Source: Xylocopa sonorina (lineage: Eukaryota > Arthropoda > Insecta > Hymenoptera > Apidae). Taken from it: a stretch of DNA of 64,000 nt. This document shows positions 1-10,905 of the stretch, in pieces; the stretch's first letter is position 1, and every line of letters begins with the position of its first letter. A program made the position numbers and the translations under genes. The stretch is from contig NC_135205.1 of the NCBI RefSeq assembly GCF_050948175.1, positions 2,331,795-2,395,794 of the forward strand. The letters run 5' to 3'. The notes beneath the pieces were generated by a model, which was given only the letters and a program-made list of their open reading frames with translations, searched no databases and was not told the origin of the DNA.

Positions 1-1108
1 TCATGAGTTTTATCGAAAAGCTGTTATATGTTATAACAAAAGATTAACCAAACACTAATTTATCCGCGTTCCTACAGTTCTGTTTCCACGAAAAAATCCG
101 TCCTTCTTCGAGGCTTTGTAGCAGAGAGCGCTAAACGCGAGGAAATGTATAATCGATCGTACGGTATGTACTCTATTTTGGTACCACTTTGGATACTTTT
201 CAAGAGTTTGATTATCGAAAAACTGTTATATGTTACAATGAAAGATTAACCAAAGACTGAGTTTCATTTAATTTCTTACTTGCAAACCCATAATTCCATA
301 CCAAATTATATTCATCGTATAAAAAGCAGTTTGTGGGTCTGCTATGTGTCTTTGAGATTAAATGCAACGTAGTAAATGTACAATAGAATATTTAACAAAA
401 TGCAGAGAAAATAGACGAACAACATTTGCTTATCTCGACCATAAAGATGACATCTCCAGCATTAAAGGACCTTTACCACAGTAATTTCTGTTATCCGACG
501 CGTCGACAGTAAACCCCCCAGGCCAGAGCGTAGAATTATTGACCCGACGGAGTCACCAGTAACACCGTAGAACCTTTCGCACCGAATTTTCCGACCCGTC
601 GATCCCCACAATCTCCTTGTCCACCTCGCATTTCAATTTCCTCGACTTTGCCAGCCGGCGCGTAGCGAAACGTCTGCGAGTCCCCCACCCAAGAGATCTT
701 CCCACTCGCCAGCTTTATATTTACGATCTAGCAGAACGCATTCGACTGCCATCCTCCTCGCGTGCCCCCCCAAAAGTGGAATCTTCGAGCGAGCTCCTCG
801 AGGACCCGTAAATCCCTCGCAACAGCTGTCGAGACGCGAACGCTCGCTTCGTCATCCCCTCCGATTTCGCACGGAGGATAAACAGAGCCTTAATCGCGGG
901 GTTGTCTCGCGTTCACGGCTCTTTGAACGCGTGCTTTCGCGAGAAAGGATGGTAGAACCGTGTTTGGATGAAAGAAGTGGCAACGCGAGGCGTGGGATAG
1001 GAAGTGAGTCGACGTGGGACGGTTTTTTCACTTCCCACACACAGTTGTTCCAGAGAGTTGCTATTACGCAAGAGGAGGCTACTGGTTGCTCTTGAAACGA
1101 CGATTGTT
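1..1108. other. Non-coding DNA with a GC-rich island
   Basis: Positions about 480-1050 are GC- and CpG-richer than the AT-rich surroundings. An open frame at 617-811 (plus) lies inside it, but its arginine- and serine-rich product matches nothing I recognise and such frames are expected by chance in CpG-rich DNA. No splice-site, promoter or poly(A) context supports a gene here. Confidence 0.5.
5..262 (+). repeat. Two-copy direct repeat, about 200 bp apart
   Basis: A block of about 57 bp at 5-62 (containing CTGTTATATGTTATAACA and AAAGATTAACCAAA) recurs at 206-262 with a few differences. The left copy runs close to the window edge, so the array may continue outside. No coding signal. Confidence 0.6.
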
Positions 1109-1112
1109 TTAA

Positions 1113-1777
1113 CCCTTAGAGCTCTGAATACTCCTGACCGAAACGGTTCGTAGGGACATCGCTGGGGACGGAATACTTTTTTGCCACACTGAAGTGACTA
1201 TGCAAGACGCAAACAGTAATAAATTATAGTGATTCTTTCGCAGAAGGTTAAATAATTAAAGACTGTTATTTTTCAGCATTAAAATTATGTATTGTAAACA
1301 TTAACAATTTAAAACATTAAATTTTACATTCAACTAAAAAACTTAATTTGATATTTACAACAGGAATTAATCATTTTGAAATCTAATTGGTTAGAGAGTG
1401 GGACGTAAAATGGGATTTTTTATTCTAAACATTAACAATTTAAAACATTAAATTTTCCAATCAACTAAAAAACTTAATTTGATATTTACAACAGGAATTA
1501 ATCATTTTGAAATCTAATTGGTTAGAGAGTGGGACGTAAAATGGGATTTTTATGACCCCAATATTGCCCAACCGCTACCTAAGGAAGGCAAATCACTAAC
1601 GAGTGCCTCTGCATTAATTTTACACGAAAATCATTGCATATTGATTGAAAAAATCAACAAACGTATATATGCGTTCTTAGTCCAGGGCGATGACTTAGAG
1701 AAAACACATAAATGCGACCTTAGACTACACGGATGACTTTCGCCAAACGCATATATGCGTTCATAGAGCTCTAAGGG
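1113..1777. mobile_element. TTAA-flanked element, family 1 (piggyBac-like MITE)
   Basis: The element is bounded by TTAA at 1109-1112 and 1778-1781. Its ends are inverted repeats: CCCTTAGAGCTCTGA on the left and the complement of CCCTTAGAGCTCTATGA on the right. TTAA duplication plus CCC-starting ends is characteristic of the piggyBac superfamily. The palindrome ACGCATATATGCGT lies near the right end (about 1747-1760), with a variant at about 1664-1677. No transposase is recognisable; the 72-codon frame at 1518-1736 resembles nothing I know. Probably non-autonomous. Confidence 0.75.
1296..1552 (+). repeat. 131-bp tandem duplication inside the TTAA element
   Basis: Two near-identical copies offset by 131 bp (for example TTAACAATTTAAAACATTAA at 1301 and 1432) occupy the centre of the 1113-1777 element. 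The duplication is internal, so it arose after or within the element's own history. Confidence 0.75.
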
Positions 1778-2164
1778 TTAACGGTCGTAGGGTTTGTCGC
1801 GGTGATCGTCTGCTTTCTTTTTGTATGGGGTCGAGGACGAAGGGGTGCTCGTTGTTCGATGTTTATTTTAATTGTTGCAGGGGTGGGTTTTGGTGGGAGG
1901 GTAACTTGTGGACGGTTGTTAGACCGTTCGAGGAATTCGTCGGAAGTTTGACTGTTAGCGGGAAGGGGTGCAGTTTCGAGGGTGTAATTTGGTGCTCGAA
2001 AGGGTGGAATAACGTCGTTTCGAGGTCAAATTGGAGATTAGTCTGTCTGGATATTGATAATGTTGCGCGAAGTTGATGTTATCTTCTTCTTTGGGTTCTA
2101 TATGGAGTTTTTAATTGAAGTTCACGGTTTTGTTGATCAAATTCACCCCTTACCAAATCAAATA

Positions 2165-3655
2165 ATCACGTTTCTTTGTAAGTCGTAAAAATTCCAAGTG
2201 AATTAGATATCCATATAGATTAATAATTGAATGAAAATTAGAATTGCACCAATTTTACGTGAACAGAGCTCAAAGGCACATTTTCACATCTTTTACCTTT
2301 AACTTTGACTTTGTAAAAACCAAGTAACGTATTTATTACTCTCACGCTTTAAGTTTTCTATCTTCCAAAAATCTACTTGATCATCTCTTTGTAAGTTGTA
2401 AAAATTCCAAGTGAATTATATATGCATAAAGATTAATAATTCAGTAAAAATTGGAATCGCATCAATTTTGCGTGAACAGAGCTCATAGGCACATATTCAC
2501 ATGTTTTACTTTTAATATTGACCTTGTAAAAACCATGTAGCGCATTTATTACTCTCACGCTTTGACTTTTCAATTTTCCAAAAATCTACTTGATCGTCTT
2601 TCTCGATCGTTTCTTTATAAGTTGTAAAAATTCCAAGTGAATTAGATATTCATATAGATTAATAATTCAGTGAAAATTGGAATCGCATCAATTTTGCGTG
2701 AGCAGAGTTCATAGGCACATTTTCACACCTTTTACCTTTAACTTTGACCTTGTAAAAACCATGTAACGTATTTATTACTATCACGCTTTAAATTTTTAAT
2801 CTTCCAAAAATCTTCTTGGTCATCTTTCTCGATCGCGTTTGATAAAAAGAAACACCTCGCAATAAAGTACCAATATCCTTTACAGTCTTAATAAAAAATA
2901 TCACATTTCCCCAAAAGAGTTCTCCTATTTTTCGCTCAACATCCTTAAAATACATGTTGCCAAAGAAAAAAAAATTCTATAACCATGTAGCGCATTTATT
3001 ACTCTCACGCTTTGAGTTTTCAATCTTCCAAAAATCTTCTTGGTCATCTTTCTCGATCGCGTTTGATAAAAAGAAACACCTCGCAATAAAGTACCGATAT
3101 CCTTTACAATCTTAATAAAAAATATCACACTTCCTCAAAAGAGTTCTCCTATTTTTCGCCCAACATCCTTAAAATACACGTTGCCAAAGAAAAAAAAAAT
3201 TCTATAACCATGTAGCGCATTTATTACTCTCACGCTTTGACTTTTCAATTTTCCAAAAATCTACTTGGTCGTCTTTCTCGATCGCGTTTAATAAAAAGAA
3301 AGTCCTCACAGTAAAGTACCAATATCCTTTATAATCTTAATAAAAAATATCACATTTCCCCAAAAGAGTTCTCCTATTTTTCGCTCAACATCCTTAAAAT
3401 ACACGTTGCCAAAGAAAAAAAAAATTCTATAACCATGTAACGTATTTATTACTCTCACGCTTTAAGTTTTTAATCTTCCAAAAATCTACTTGGTCATCTT
3501 TCTCGATCGCGTTTGATAAAAAGAAAGTCCTCACAGTAAAGTACCGATATCCTTTACAATCTTAATAAAAAATATCACATTTCATCAAAAGAGTTCTCCT
3601 ATTTTTCACACAATATCCTTAAAATACACGTTGCCAAAGAAAAAAAAAATTCTAT
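2165..3655 (+). repeat. Composite tandem array, about 213-226-bp units
   Basis: Three type-A units (starting near 2174, 2387 and 2613) are followed by about four type-B units (starting near 2758, 2982, 3207 and 3432, period 224-225). Both types share a segment with TTTATTACTCTCACGCTTT and TTCCAAAAATCT, then diverge: type A continues with a GTAAAAATTCCAAGTGAATT segment, type B with AAAGAGTTCTCCTATTTTTC. The array therefore looks like two unit types built on one core. Frames inside it are by-products of the repeat. Confidence 0.85.
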
Positions 3656-5730
3656 CAGCAATTTAGGTATAAGCTAATGAAAGTTCGAAATCACGTTTAA
3701 TCCGATTCGTCTTAAGAGCACCCGGAACAAGAAGTCGCAGGCCCTCCAGGGAGGAACTCTTCGGACAAAGAACACGAATTAACGAGATGGCGCGGAAAAA
3801 AGATCGATCGATAATCAATTACCGACGTTTCCTGTAATCAGCCTAATAACCAGTGGAAGGTGCCAGGGACGAGAGAGCCTTCCGACGCCTGCAACTACGC
3901 CGTCCCATTTTCTCGCTGGCGACCAAAACTGAACGGAGGGAGGCCAAAAAAAGACAAAATCGATCGATAACCAATTCCTGGCTGCTCGCGTAATCCGACC
4001 CTTTCAGCGGGCGAATAGCTCGCTGGTAATCTTTATTGATACCGACGGAGTAGATCTGGGGGAGACACGTGTTGTCAGGGCTGGCAGGATATTCCAATCG
4101 AGCGACTCGATCGAAATTCCCTATTAGTCACACTTGTGTCAGCTTGATTAAAACGAAATGAACGATCCTCTGCTGGAGATGTTTCTGGGACGAATCGATC
4201 TCGCTTGTTACGAGAAACTTACGAAACTTATCAAGAAATCTTAGAAATAAGAAACCTTAAGGAAGTTAGAGAATACTGAGGTCGCTTTGTAGACGGAAAT
4301 TCTGGTCGCATCTTGGATGCAGGAGGGTTGAAACGATACGAGTGATCGTGGGAGGGCAGGGTTGGATAGTACGTGTTGGGTTTGAAGGTTCTTTCTTTAG
4401 ACGTGGCGACGTGCAATGAAATTTTATGTCTGTGCGCGGATATTTGTGGGGTTTTATTGTTATTGTTATATGAGGTGACTCGCGTGAGGTCTCGCGAGTT
4501 GATTTTTTGGGTGCTGTGGAAAATATTGGAGGATAACGAAATTACCTTTGCAGGTTTCAATTAATTATTGATAATTCGAATGTTATTTAGTATTGAGATG
4601 TCCTTTGATTTTCTGCGAGTCTTAATTTAATTAATATTCTACAATAACCATCAATTTTTCTTTTTACATATCAATGGTATGAGAATGTTAATTGTCACTT
4701 GCACAGCCATCTATTTAAATTCAGAGCGAAGGATATAATTCTGCTAATTTAATATAAAAATTAATATTTAATTTGTACGTTCTGTTGTACATATTAAAGC
4801 TCATTACTTTTCAATTTAAGTATTTATTATTTTCATTGTTCCATGTCGCCTCGAGATAACCTCCCCTTTGATTTCTTTTTCGTTATAAATTTCCTTAATT
4901 ATGCAGAATAGCGAAAAATACTTCAGTTAAATGTTATTCAGTTTTGTAGAAGTTATTTTAACCAACAAAATTTAATATGGTGTTTCATTTGAAAAAAATT
5001 GTGATCTGTAAGTTTGCACCCTTTGCAACCCTCAGAAAAAGATTGTTCATGCTTCGAATAATCAACCCTCTTTCACGATCGAAACGTAACTAAACATTGC
5101 ATGAAATATACCTTTTATATTCTTTTTATTTATATAAAATAGTTTATTTATAGATATAAAGACAGAAAACATATATTTATGAGGGAAGCATGAGTTGATA
5201 CGAGACTTATAAGGCGTAACTCGCATAGCGAGAAAAGACAAGAGGTAATCGAAGGCACCATTGACCAGAATAGAAGCAGAAAAAGAATCATCATGTGAAC
5301 GTTTTATCTCTGAATTTTTGTACAATTACACCACAAAATTATATTTATAGTCTCTGGTTCCTAAATATTCTATTACACATTCCTTAACATACTCACATCA
5401 AAACTTCAATAAAATCTATAATATTTTAATAGACATATATTCAAATATCTTTAGATCACTAAAATACCCCACTTTATATAAAAAGTTTGTAAAAACAACA
5501 AAAAAAAGATTGTTTATACACAGATACCCAATCTTACACTTACGTATTTACTAATTTCTTTTTTTAAACGACTGAAGAATCAATTTTTTAGATTCCAATT
5601 AATAGAGCAGCATAAATGATGAACAATCTTGCGAGTTTTTCCTTGTTTAACCTCTTAACACTTGGACGATCACTTCTAAATCGAAAGTTCAATGGCAAGA
5701 AGAAAGCCAATAGAAATAGTTAAAAGACAT
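3656..5730. other. Unique AT-rich DNA with one GC-rich island
   Basis: About 3700-4130 is GC-richer and contains two imperfect copies of an ATCGATCGATAA-containing motif (about 3801 and 3959). The rest is AT-rich. I see no gene; long frames such as 3843-4097 and 4231-4560 (minus) have no recognisable product. Confidence 0.5.
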
Positions 5731-5954
5731 TTATTTGCAATTTATCATAACAGGACCGCTGATTGCTCGCCAGATTACTCTTAAACTTGGACCTTTCCCA
5801 AACAAAGACGAGGCTGATAAAACGAAGACAGGTGGGACATTCGCTGTCTCTCTTCCAAGAACTCGAAACAACAGATCATCCTCGATCCGTTTGATTGCAA
5901 GCGGAATTTCGTTGGGAACCAGTATCCTCGTCACAACTCCGCCATTTTGAGGTC
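5731..5954 (-). CDS. Candidate 3'-terminal coding exon, unknown gene
   Basis: Read on the minus strand, a pyrimidine-rich run and a TTTCCACAG acceptor end at 5955. An open frame (phase: two bases, then codons) follows and encodes about 73 residues containing PQNGGVV, NEIPLAIKRIEDDLLFRVLG and LFGKGPSLRVIW, ending with TAA at 5731-5733. An AATAAA hexamer overlaps the stop (5730-5735). Acceptor, open frame and poly(A) signal fit a last exon. I do not recognise the protein, no upstream exon was identified, and the opposite strand is also open for 71 codons. A pseudogene or chance frame remains possible. Confidence 0.3.
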
Positions 5955-5964
5955 CTGTGGAAAC

Positions 5965-6911
5965 TCGAGTATGCAGGTAAAAAAAAAAGAAATTTAGTTT
6001 TATCGCGACTTAATCAAATTTATCTGTTAAGTACAGGCTCATCTATTTTTTCTTGGATTCTGAGAACGCAGCGTGTTTGAGTCGTCAGTTATTTGACGAA
6101 AACGATCAAGATCGTGTACAACATCATACTCTGTTAAGTTGTCGCAAATCAATAATCAATTCTTCCCCTCGTGAGTTGCAATTCAACTGATTGCCACCTA
6201 GTGCGAGGTCGCAACAGATATTAACAATGTTTAACGTTTATCATTCGTAAAATTGCAGCATGTGAACGATTCTGATTGTCTGCGAATGGATATGCGTGGA
6301 CGACGGAATAGTTTAGAAGGTAATGAATAGAGTGACTGCGTGCGATTGGGTCTGAGAGATCGAGGTGCAAAAGAAGAGTGCTTGGAAAGAAATAAGTGAA
6401 GTGACTGCGCGCAGCTGGGTTCGAGAGGCTTAGATGCGAAGAAAAGTGTTAGAACCTCACGATAGGATCTGGTGATAAGATCGCGTCACTGAGAATGTGT
6501 GAATAATGGTGGTGTGGACGTGACCACGCGCGTCTGTGGAATAAATGCATGAGAAATGCATGGGGAACAGGTTGAATCTGTGGAGTGAAAGTAGTCAGTG
6601 CTTAACGAGCAGCGACTAAGTAAAGAGTGAATTACAGTTAGAAAGTACAAAGTATTTAGCGACTAAGAAAGTATCCACTTATTTATTAGCGACAGTGAAA
6701 AATGATTTCCCTTCCAAACAGCCATGAGATTTTCTTACAAAATATAATCACATGATTTATAAAGTTATCTCGAGACAAAATTCTATTACTTTGCGAATAA
6801 TAAGAACCCATTGCGTACGTAACGATATAAACATTGCCATTTTTCGCAAGTGTCTAAAAGGGTAAGTAAAAGATACTAAAAAGGTTAAAAAAAGCATAAC
6901 CTATATAGACC
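5965..6911. other. Non-coding DNA with a purine-rich, imperfectly duplicated stretch
   Basis: About 6260-6690 is unusually rich in G and A on the plus strand. It holds an imperfect duplication beginning GTGACTGCG (about 6332 and 6399), each followed by TGGGT(C/T)(T/C)GAGAG. It could be the leader of an old retroelement, but no tRNA primer site or LTR edge was found. No gene seen. Confidence 0.35.
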
Positions 6912-7151
6912 TGTGGCGGCTTTCCGACACTCGCCACTAGAGGGACAGCACCACCTACAGTTTCCTGAAAGTACCCCCTGAAAGTACCTATCCATTCTAA
7001 TATATAGAATTTCTGACCTGTCCCTAATATCCCAGCGTCTAAGGCAGGGCCTGATAAGTCCACTAGCAGGCCCAGGACGGAACGTTCTTCCCTCTCTTTT
7101 CCTTCCTTCTCTCCTCTTTCATACTCTGTAAAACCGAAGCAACGCGCTTCA
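6912..7151 (+). repeat. Left LTR of the hammerhead element
   Basis: 240 bp, TG...CA. Shares with the copies at 7376-7860 and 31774-32029, in order: the terminal TGTGGCGGC; CGCCACTAGAGGGACAGCA; a TATATAGAA segment that could serve as a TATA box; the hammerhead core; and a long pyrimidine tract of CTTCC-type repeats. Its 3' end is GAAGCAACGCGCTTCA, against GAAGCATGCCGCTTCA in the third copy. Confidence 0.65.
7034..7086 (+). ncRNA. Decayed hammerhead ribozyme, left LTR
   Basis: Keeps stem III halves (AGCGT/ACGTT), the GTC cleavage triplet, and stem II (GTCC...GGAC). The 3' half of stem I has been lost, the CTGATGA box reads CTGATAA (G8 to A) and the GAA box reads GGA (A13 to G). By the established hammerhead core requirements it should be inactive. 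Confidence 0.6.
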
Positions 7152-7404
7152 AATCTTTTGCGAAATAAACAAGATGAATTGAAAACATCCATAAGAAAAC
7201 GGTGTTTTTCCAACTTTTCCCGGAAGCATCGCGAGAGTAGACATCCAGGAGGAAGAAGTCCTCATTACAAACTGTTCGACACGCCGTCTCTGTTTTCATT
7301 TTCAATTCCTTCCAACTCGATCAGTTTCCTTGTCGCATTGTACAAGATAACAGATGCGATTTCTTCTTTTTATATTATGGCAGTCCTCTAACACTCGCCA
7401 TTAA

Positions 7405-7607
7405 CCCATTCGCTGCCAAGCCCAGATTATATGAAACTATTTCCATTGCTATTTATATTTTGAGTGGCATTGTTTACCAAAGTTCTGTAAATATACTGTA
7501 AAGCCAGTATATTATAATATATTGAAAGTAGGACGAGTATACTCATCTTGGCAACGCCTAACACTCTGCCAAAGACGAGTATACTCTCGTCCTTGACAGC
7601 GAATGGG
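7405..7607. mobile_element. TTAA-flanked MITE, family 2 (CCCATTCGCTGCC ends)
   Basis: 203 bp bounded by TTAA at 7401-7404 and 7608-7611. The ends CCCATTCGCTGCCAAG and its near-complement CTTGACAGCGAATGGG form the terminal inverted repeat. It is inserted into an LTR, so it is younger than that LTR. The right half holds two ACGAGTATACT-type palindromes (about 7534-7550 and 7574-7591), both slightly altered from the family form GACGAGTATACTCGTC. Related copies: 31560-32118, 39236-39436 and a fragment at 41591-41645. Confidence 0.85.
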
Positions 7608-7703
7608 TTAAAGGATATCATCGCTTACAGTTTCCTAAAGTGAGTGTGCACAATTACCTATCCGTTTGAATGTATACAACTTCTGTCCTGTCTCTAACAT
7701 CCC

Positions 7704-7764
7704 AGCGTTTAAAGCAGGGCCTGCTTTACCGATGAGTCCACTAGCAAACCCAGGACGAAACGTT
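7704..7764 (+). ncRNA. Near-intact hammerhead ribozyme with a U4 to C change, right LTR
   Basis: Type III topology: stem III AGCGT/ACGTT, a GTT cleavage triplet, a stem I of about eight pairs (TAAAGCAG with CTGCTTTA), stem II GTCC/GGAC and an intact GAAA box. The first core box reads CCGATGA instead of CTGATGA. U4 is a core nucleotide, so strong loss of activity is expected. Confidence 0.65.
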
Positions 7765-7896
7765 CTTTCCCTTTCGTTTCCTTCCTTCTTTCCATTTTCC
7801 TTGCATTCCTCGCATTCCCTTTCTTCCATTTTCTATAGCAAACTGGAAGGATGACTTATAAATCTGGACGCATTCTCCGTTGAGACGACAGAAACA

Positions 7897-8325
7897 ATGG
7901 ATCCTCCTCGCGAGAGTGACGACGATTCCTTGGAAACCAGACGAACAGAGGGAGCCGCTAACGAACAGAAGAATCGGCTGGCTCTGAAAGCGGCCGCCAC
8001 TCTGCGGCAGGCAAGCGGAAGTGGTGGTGGCTGGGTAAACAAGCGTCATTCATTCGCAGGTTCGTTTGGCGACGCGATACGCGGCTGTTTCTCGTTACCG
8101 TGGACAGACGCGACGATAAAACTGGGACCAAGCGAGGAGGACAGTTCCTCTCGCGTTTCTCGCGCGGAACTGCATTTGACGCGGCGAACGGAGGACAGGA
8201 AGTCGAGTGTGGCTGCTCGTTTATGGTTTCCATTGAACGTACTCGACCGGTTTCGAATTGTCGAACGGTTTCAGTCGACTTCGGCTTCCATTTGCATCGT
8301 AATCAGCCGTAGTGGAATAAATTAG
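7897..8325 (+). CDS. Candidate first coding exon or small ORF, unknown product
   Basis: The ATG has a good context (AACAATGG) and opens a 142-codon frame. The first 45 codons look most gene-like: an acidic start with ESDDDSLE, then KNRLALKAAATLRQ and a short Gly/Ser run. A GGTAAAC donor-like site follows at about 8033, so the real exon might be only 7897-8032. A TATAAAT box lies at 7856-7862, about 35 bp upstream of the ATG; it overlaps the decayed LTR end, so promoter function is speculative. No domain or membrane segment is evident and I do not recognise the protein. The region is CpG-rich, where chance frames are common. Confidence 0.3.
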   Translation: MDPPRESDDDSLETRRTEGAANEQKNRLALKAAATLRQASGSGGGWVNKRHSFAGSFGDAIRGCFSLPWTDATIKLGPSEEDSSSRVSRAELHLTRRTEDRKSSVAARLWFPLNVLDRFRIVERFQSTSASICIVISRSGIN

Positions 8326-9870
8326 GAGCCTTTGCGTTATGAATATTCATTATAAGTATTTTAATTTGAAATTAAAAGCGTTTCGATATTAGCATTTTAG
8401 TCCTGTTTTATCGTTGGCATCGTCGTCGGGTAATTACGTTCGAGAATTTTTTTAACCACTTTTATTTTAGAAGTTATTCGTGATCGAAGTGTACTGGTTA
8501 AGTAAATTAAGTTTCGTGTAAAGTAAATGGTTGGAATTTTGGTATCTGTTAAGAGAGGATTTATAATAAAATGTATAAATTTTGATTCTTATATGTCCTT
8601 ATATGTCGTAGATGTTATCGTAAGGAATAAATTTGTGGCCATTTTAAAAGTTGACCACATCTTATCGTTTTTAGTTCAAGCTAAAACCTTGTACTTATCA
8701 TTAAACAGATTCTGATATTTTAATTTATGCAAGTGAAACTACTGCGAAAAATATGTATCATTTGCACTTGATATCTTAATTAAACGTGAAAAAGAATAAT
8801 TGGTAAAAGAATAATTATTTTCTAATAATTTTAATTCCGTCTGAAATTTGAAAACTGAAGCGAACTAAGAAATTTCCACTCTATTATAAAAAGTAAACAA
8901 GGCCAAGTTTTTAATTAACGATCAGCAACTTCGTTCCCAATTTCTTACAATTATTACTTTATATAAGATTATAAAACTTGGAATATTTAATACTAAGGAA
9001 ATTTTATTAAACATTCTTTCCCTGGCAAGGAATATCGAAAACAATATCGATCTGTTCGTAATTAACGAACGTCCAACGAAAGGATGTAATATTCAACATT
9101 ACAAAGACCTTTGTTTCTCTTCTTCGCCAAGGAATATCAACAAAAAAAACGTCAATCTCTTCATAATTAACATCTAAAGGCACCACGTGATATTCAGTAT
9201 CGATAGAAACAAAAAAAACGAAGGTTCACATAAAACAACCGAGGCGCTCGTAATTAAGCGCGCGATATTCAATATCGCAAGACGACTGAGAAGAAACATT
9301 GAAACAGAAAAAGTAGAAGCAAGTCGAGTCCCGCGACTTTTGGCATTTCGCTGGCCACTCGCAGCAACAGGTACCCCCTGTTTCTTTTCAAACGAGCAGT
9401 GCATCGATAATTGCCGATACTCCCCGCTGGCAGCGACCCCGTTGGCGAACGTTTCCGCCATTTGTGCACCGCGAAACGTTCCTCGAGCAACGTTTCTCTC
9501 TGCCCCCACTCGAAACGAGAAGCGAACGTCGTTTCGCTGAACCGTTTCAGGGCGCATTAAAACGCAGAACCTGTTGATTTGCACGCGATCGTGGAACGCG
9601 TGCGGTTCGTGAAATTCGCAACGATCGATGGCGTACGAAACGCGAGAACCTCGTACGGAATTAAGTACGTAATCCGTTGGATCGTACTCAACAACGTAAC
9701 AGGGGTAAATTATCGACAATATCGAGGATACTTTCTAACAGCTGCGCGCAATTACCGTGGAACGCAATTAACGACGCAATTACCTCTAATGGCGCGGGAA
9801 ACGCACGGCCATTTGTAATCGAGCTCGATTATTGCCGACTATTGCAGACGTGCATGTACAGTCAAGGTTT
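8326..9870. other. AT-rich DNA followed by a GC-rich island
   Basis: 8330-9230 is AT-rich with no gene seen. Two short similar blocks (GGCAAGGAATATCGAAAACA at 9022 and a GCCAAGGAATATCAACAAAA version near 9127) suggest an old local duplication. 9240-9830 is CpG-rich; frames on both strands (9174-9719 minus, 9187-9540 plus) overlap each other and match nothing I know. Confidence 0.45.
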
Positions 9871-9872
9871 TT

Positions 9873-10470
9873 TTATTCAGGATTTTCATTGCACGCTTAT
9901 TGGAAGATAAGAAGCGAAGGTTGTGTTACAGTTCTTATTATCTTTAGTGCGATTACAGGGGGATACGTTCGTGTTATTGGTAATGAGTGGCCAATGGCGG
10001 CGATTATTTGTATCGTTCTTCGATTTTCATTTGTCGATGCTTATGGCACGTTGCTCGTTCGTTGTGTGTAATATTTTGCTCTGTATAATGAAGATGGCTT
10101 TGTTATGCAGGATTCACGATGTAAATTTATCATTTTGTAGATTTTAAGTTTACTTTTTCATGAATTAAATTATTTTATCTTTACCTTTTTTATTTAGGAT
10201 TTTCATTGCACGCTTATTGGAAGATAAGAAGCGAAGGTTGTGTTACAGTTCTTATTATCTTTAGTGTGATTACAGGGGGATACGTTCGTGTTATTGGTAA
10301 TGAGTGGCCAATGGCGGCGATTATTTGTATCGTTCTTCGATTTTCATTTGTCGATGTTTATGGCACGTTGCTCGTTTGTTGTGTGTAATATTTTGCTCTG
10401 TATAATGAAGATGGCTTTGTTATGCAGGATTCACGATGCGAATTTATCATTTTACAGTTTTTAAGTTTAC
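9873..10470 (+). repeat. Two-copy tandem repeat, period 317 bp
   Basis: A unit starting GATTTTCATTGCACGCTTAT (9881 and 10198) and including GAGTGGCCAATGGCGGCGAT is duplicated almost exactly. Both copies are open for about 60-80 codons in the same frame because they are the same sequence; nothing indicates a real protein. Confidence 0.8.
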
Positions 10471-10905
10471 TTCCTCATGAATTAAATTCAGGAAATTGAA
10501 TTAGACTCAGAATTTTATCTTGTAAATTTTCGACAGAGTTTTGTTAAACCTTCGTGATGAAAATAAAAGTGATATAAATTTGTGATACAAATAATTTATC
10601 ATTTTGCAGATTTTATGTTTACCCTTTCATGAATTAAATTCAGGAAATTGAATTAGACTCAGAATTTTATCTTGTAAATTTTCGACAGAGTTTTGTTAAA
10701 CCTTCGTGATGAAAATAAAAGTGATATAAATTTGTGATACAAATAATTTATCATTTTGCAGATTTTAAGTTTACCCTTTCATGAATAAAATTTTGGAAAT
10801 TGAATTAAACTCAGAATTTTATCTTGTACATTTTCGACAGAGTTTTGTTAAACCTTCGTGATGAAAATAAAAGTAATATAAATTTGTGATACAAATATTA
10901 AAATA
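10443..10905 (+). repeat. Three-copy tandem repeat, about 145-160 bp
   Basis: Units contain TTTATCATTTTGCAGATTTT, GACAGAGTTTTGTTAAACC and AAATTTGTGATACAAAT. They start near 10443, 10588 and 10748 and directly follow the 317-bp repeat, whose tail they share. Confidence 0.75.

Larger units (their letters stand above)
6912..7860 (+). mobile_element. Short two-LTR retroelement with hammerhead ribozyme sequences (retrozyme/TRIM-like)
   Basis: Two direct repeats of one terminal sequence (6912-7151 and 7376-7860, the latter interrupted by a 203-bp insertion) flank only about 224 bp of internal DNA with no coding capacity. The left repeat starts TGTGGCGGC and ends CGCTTCA, a TG...CA pattern. A single copy at 31774-32029 has the same ends and a 4-bp target duplication, which supports reading the repeats as LTRs. 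Each LTR contains a hammerhead-like core after a pairable GUY site. Size and organisation match miniature LTR elements; the ribozyme points to retrozymes. I see no clear primer-binding site, polypurine tract or target duplication around this copy. Both ribozyme cores here carry substitutions at essential positions. Confidence 0.6.
7376..7860 (+). repeat. Right LTR of the hammerhead element, interrupted
   Basis: Diverged copy of the LTR at 6912-7151. Its start is TATGGCAG (TG mutated to TA). A TTAA element (7405-7607) is inserted after ...ACTCGCCA. LTR sequence resumes with a TTACAGTTTCCT segment and continues through the ribozyme and the pyrimidine tract. The 3' end is degraded, ending near GATGACTTATA, so the end coordinate is approximate. 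Confidence 0.55.

Noticed and set aside
2165..3655. Possible CRISPR array (regular repeats)
   Set aside because: Units are over 200 bp with no short repeat/unique spacer alternation, and the context is eukaryotic.
6420..6432. GGGTTCGAGAGGC as a tRNA or Pol III B box
   Set aside because: Lacks a full B-box consensus, no A box at the right distance and no cloverleaf.
9174..9719. 181-codon minus-strand frame
   Set aside because: Overlaps an open plus-strand frame and a second minus frame in the same GC-rich DNA; no domain, no splice or poly(A) context.
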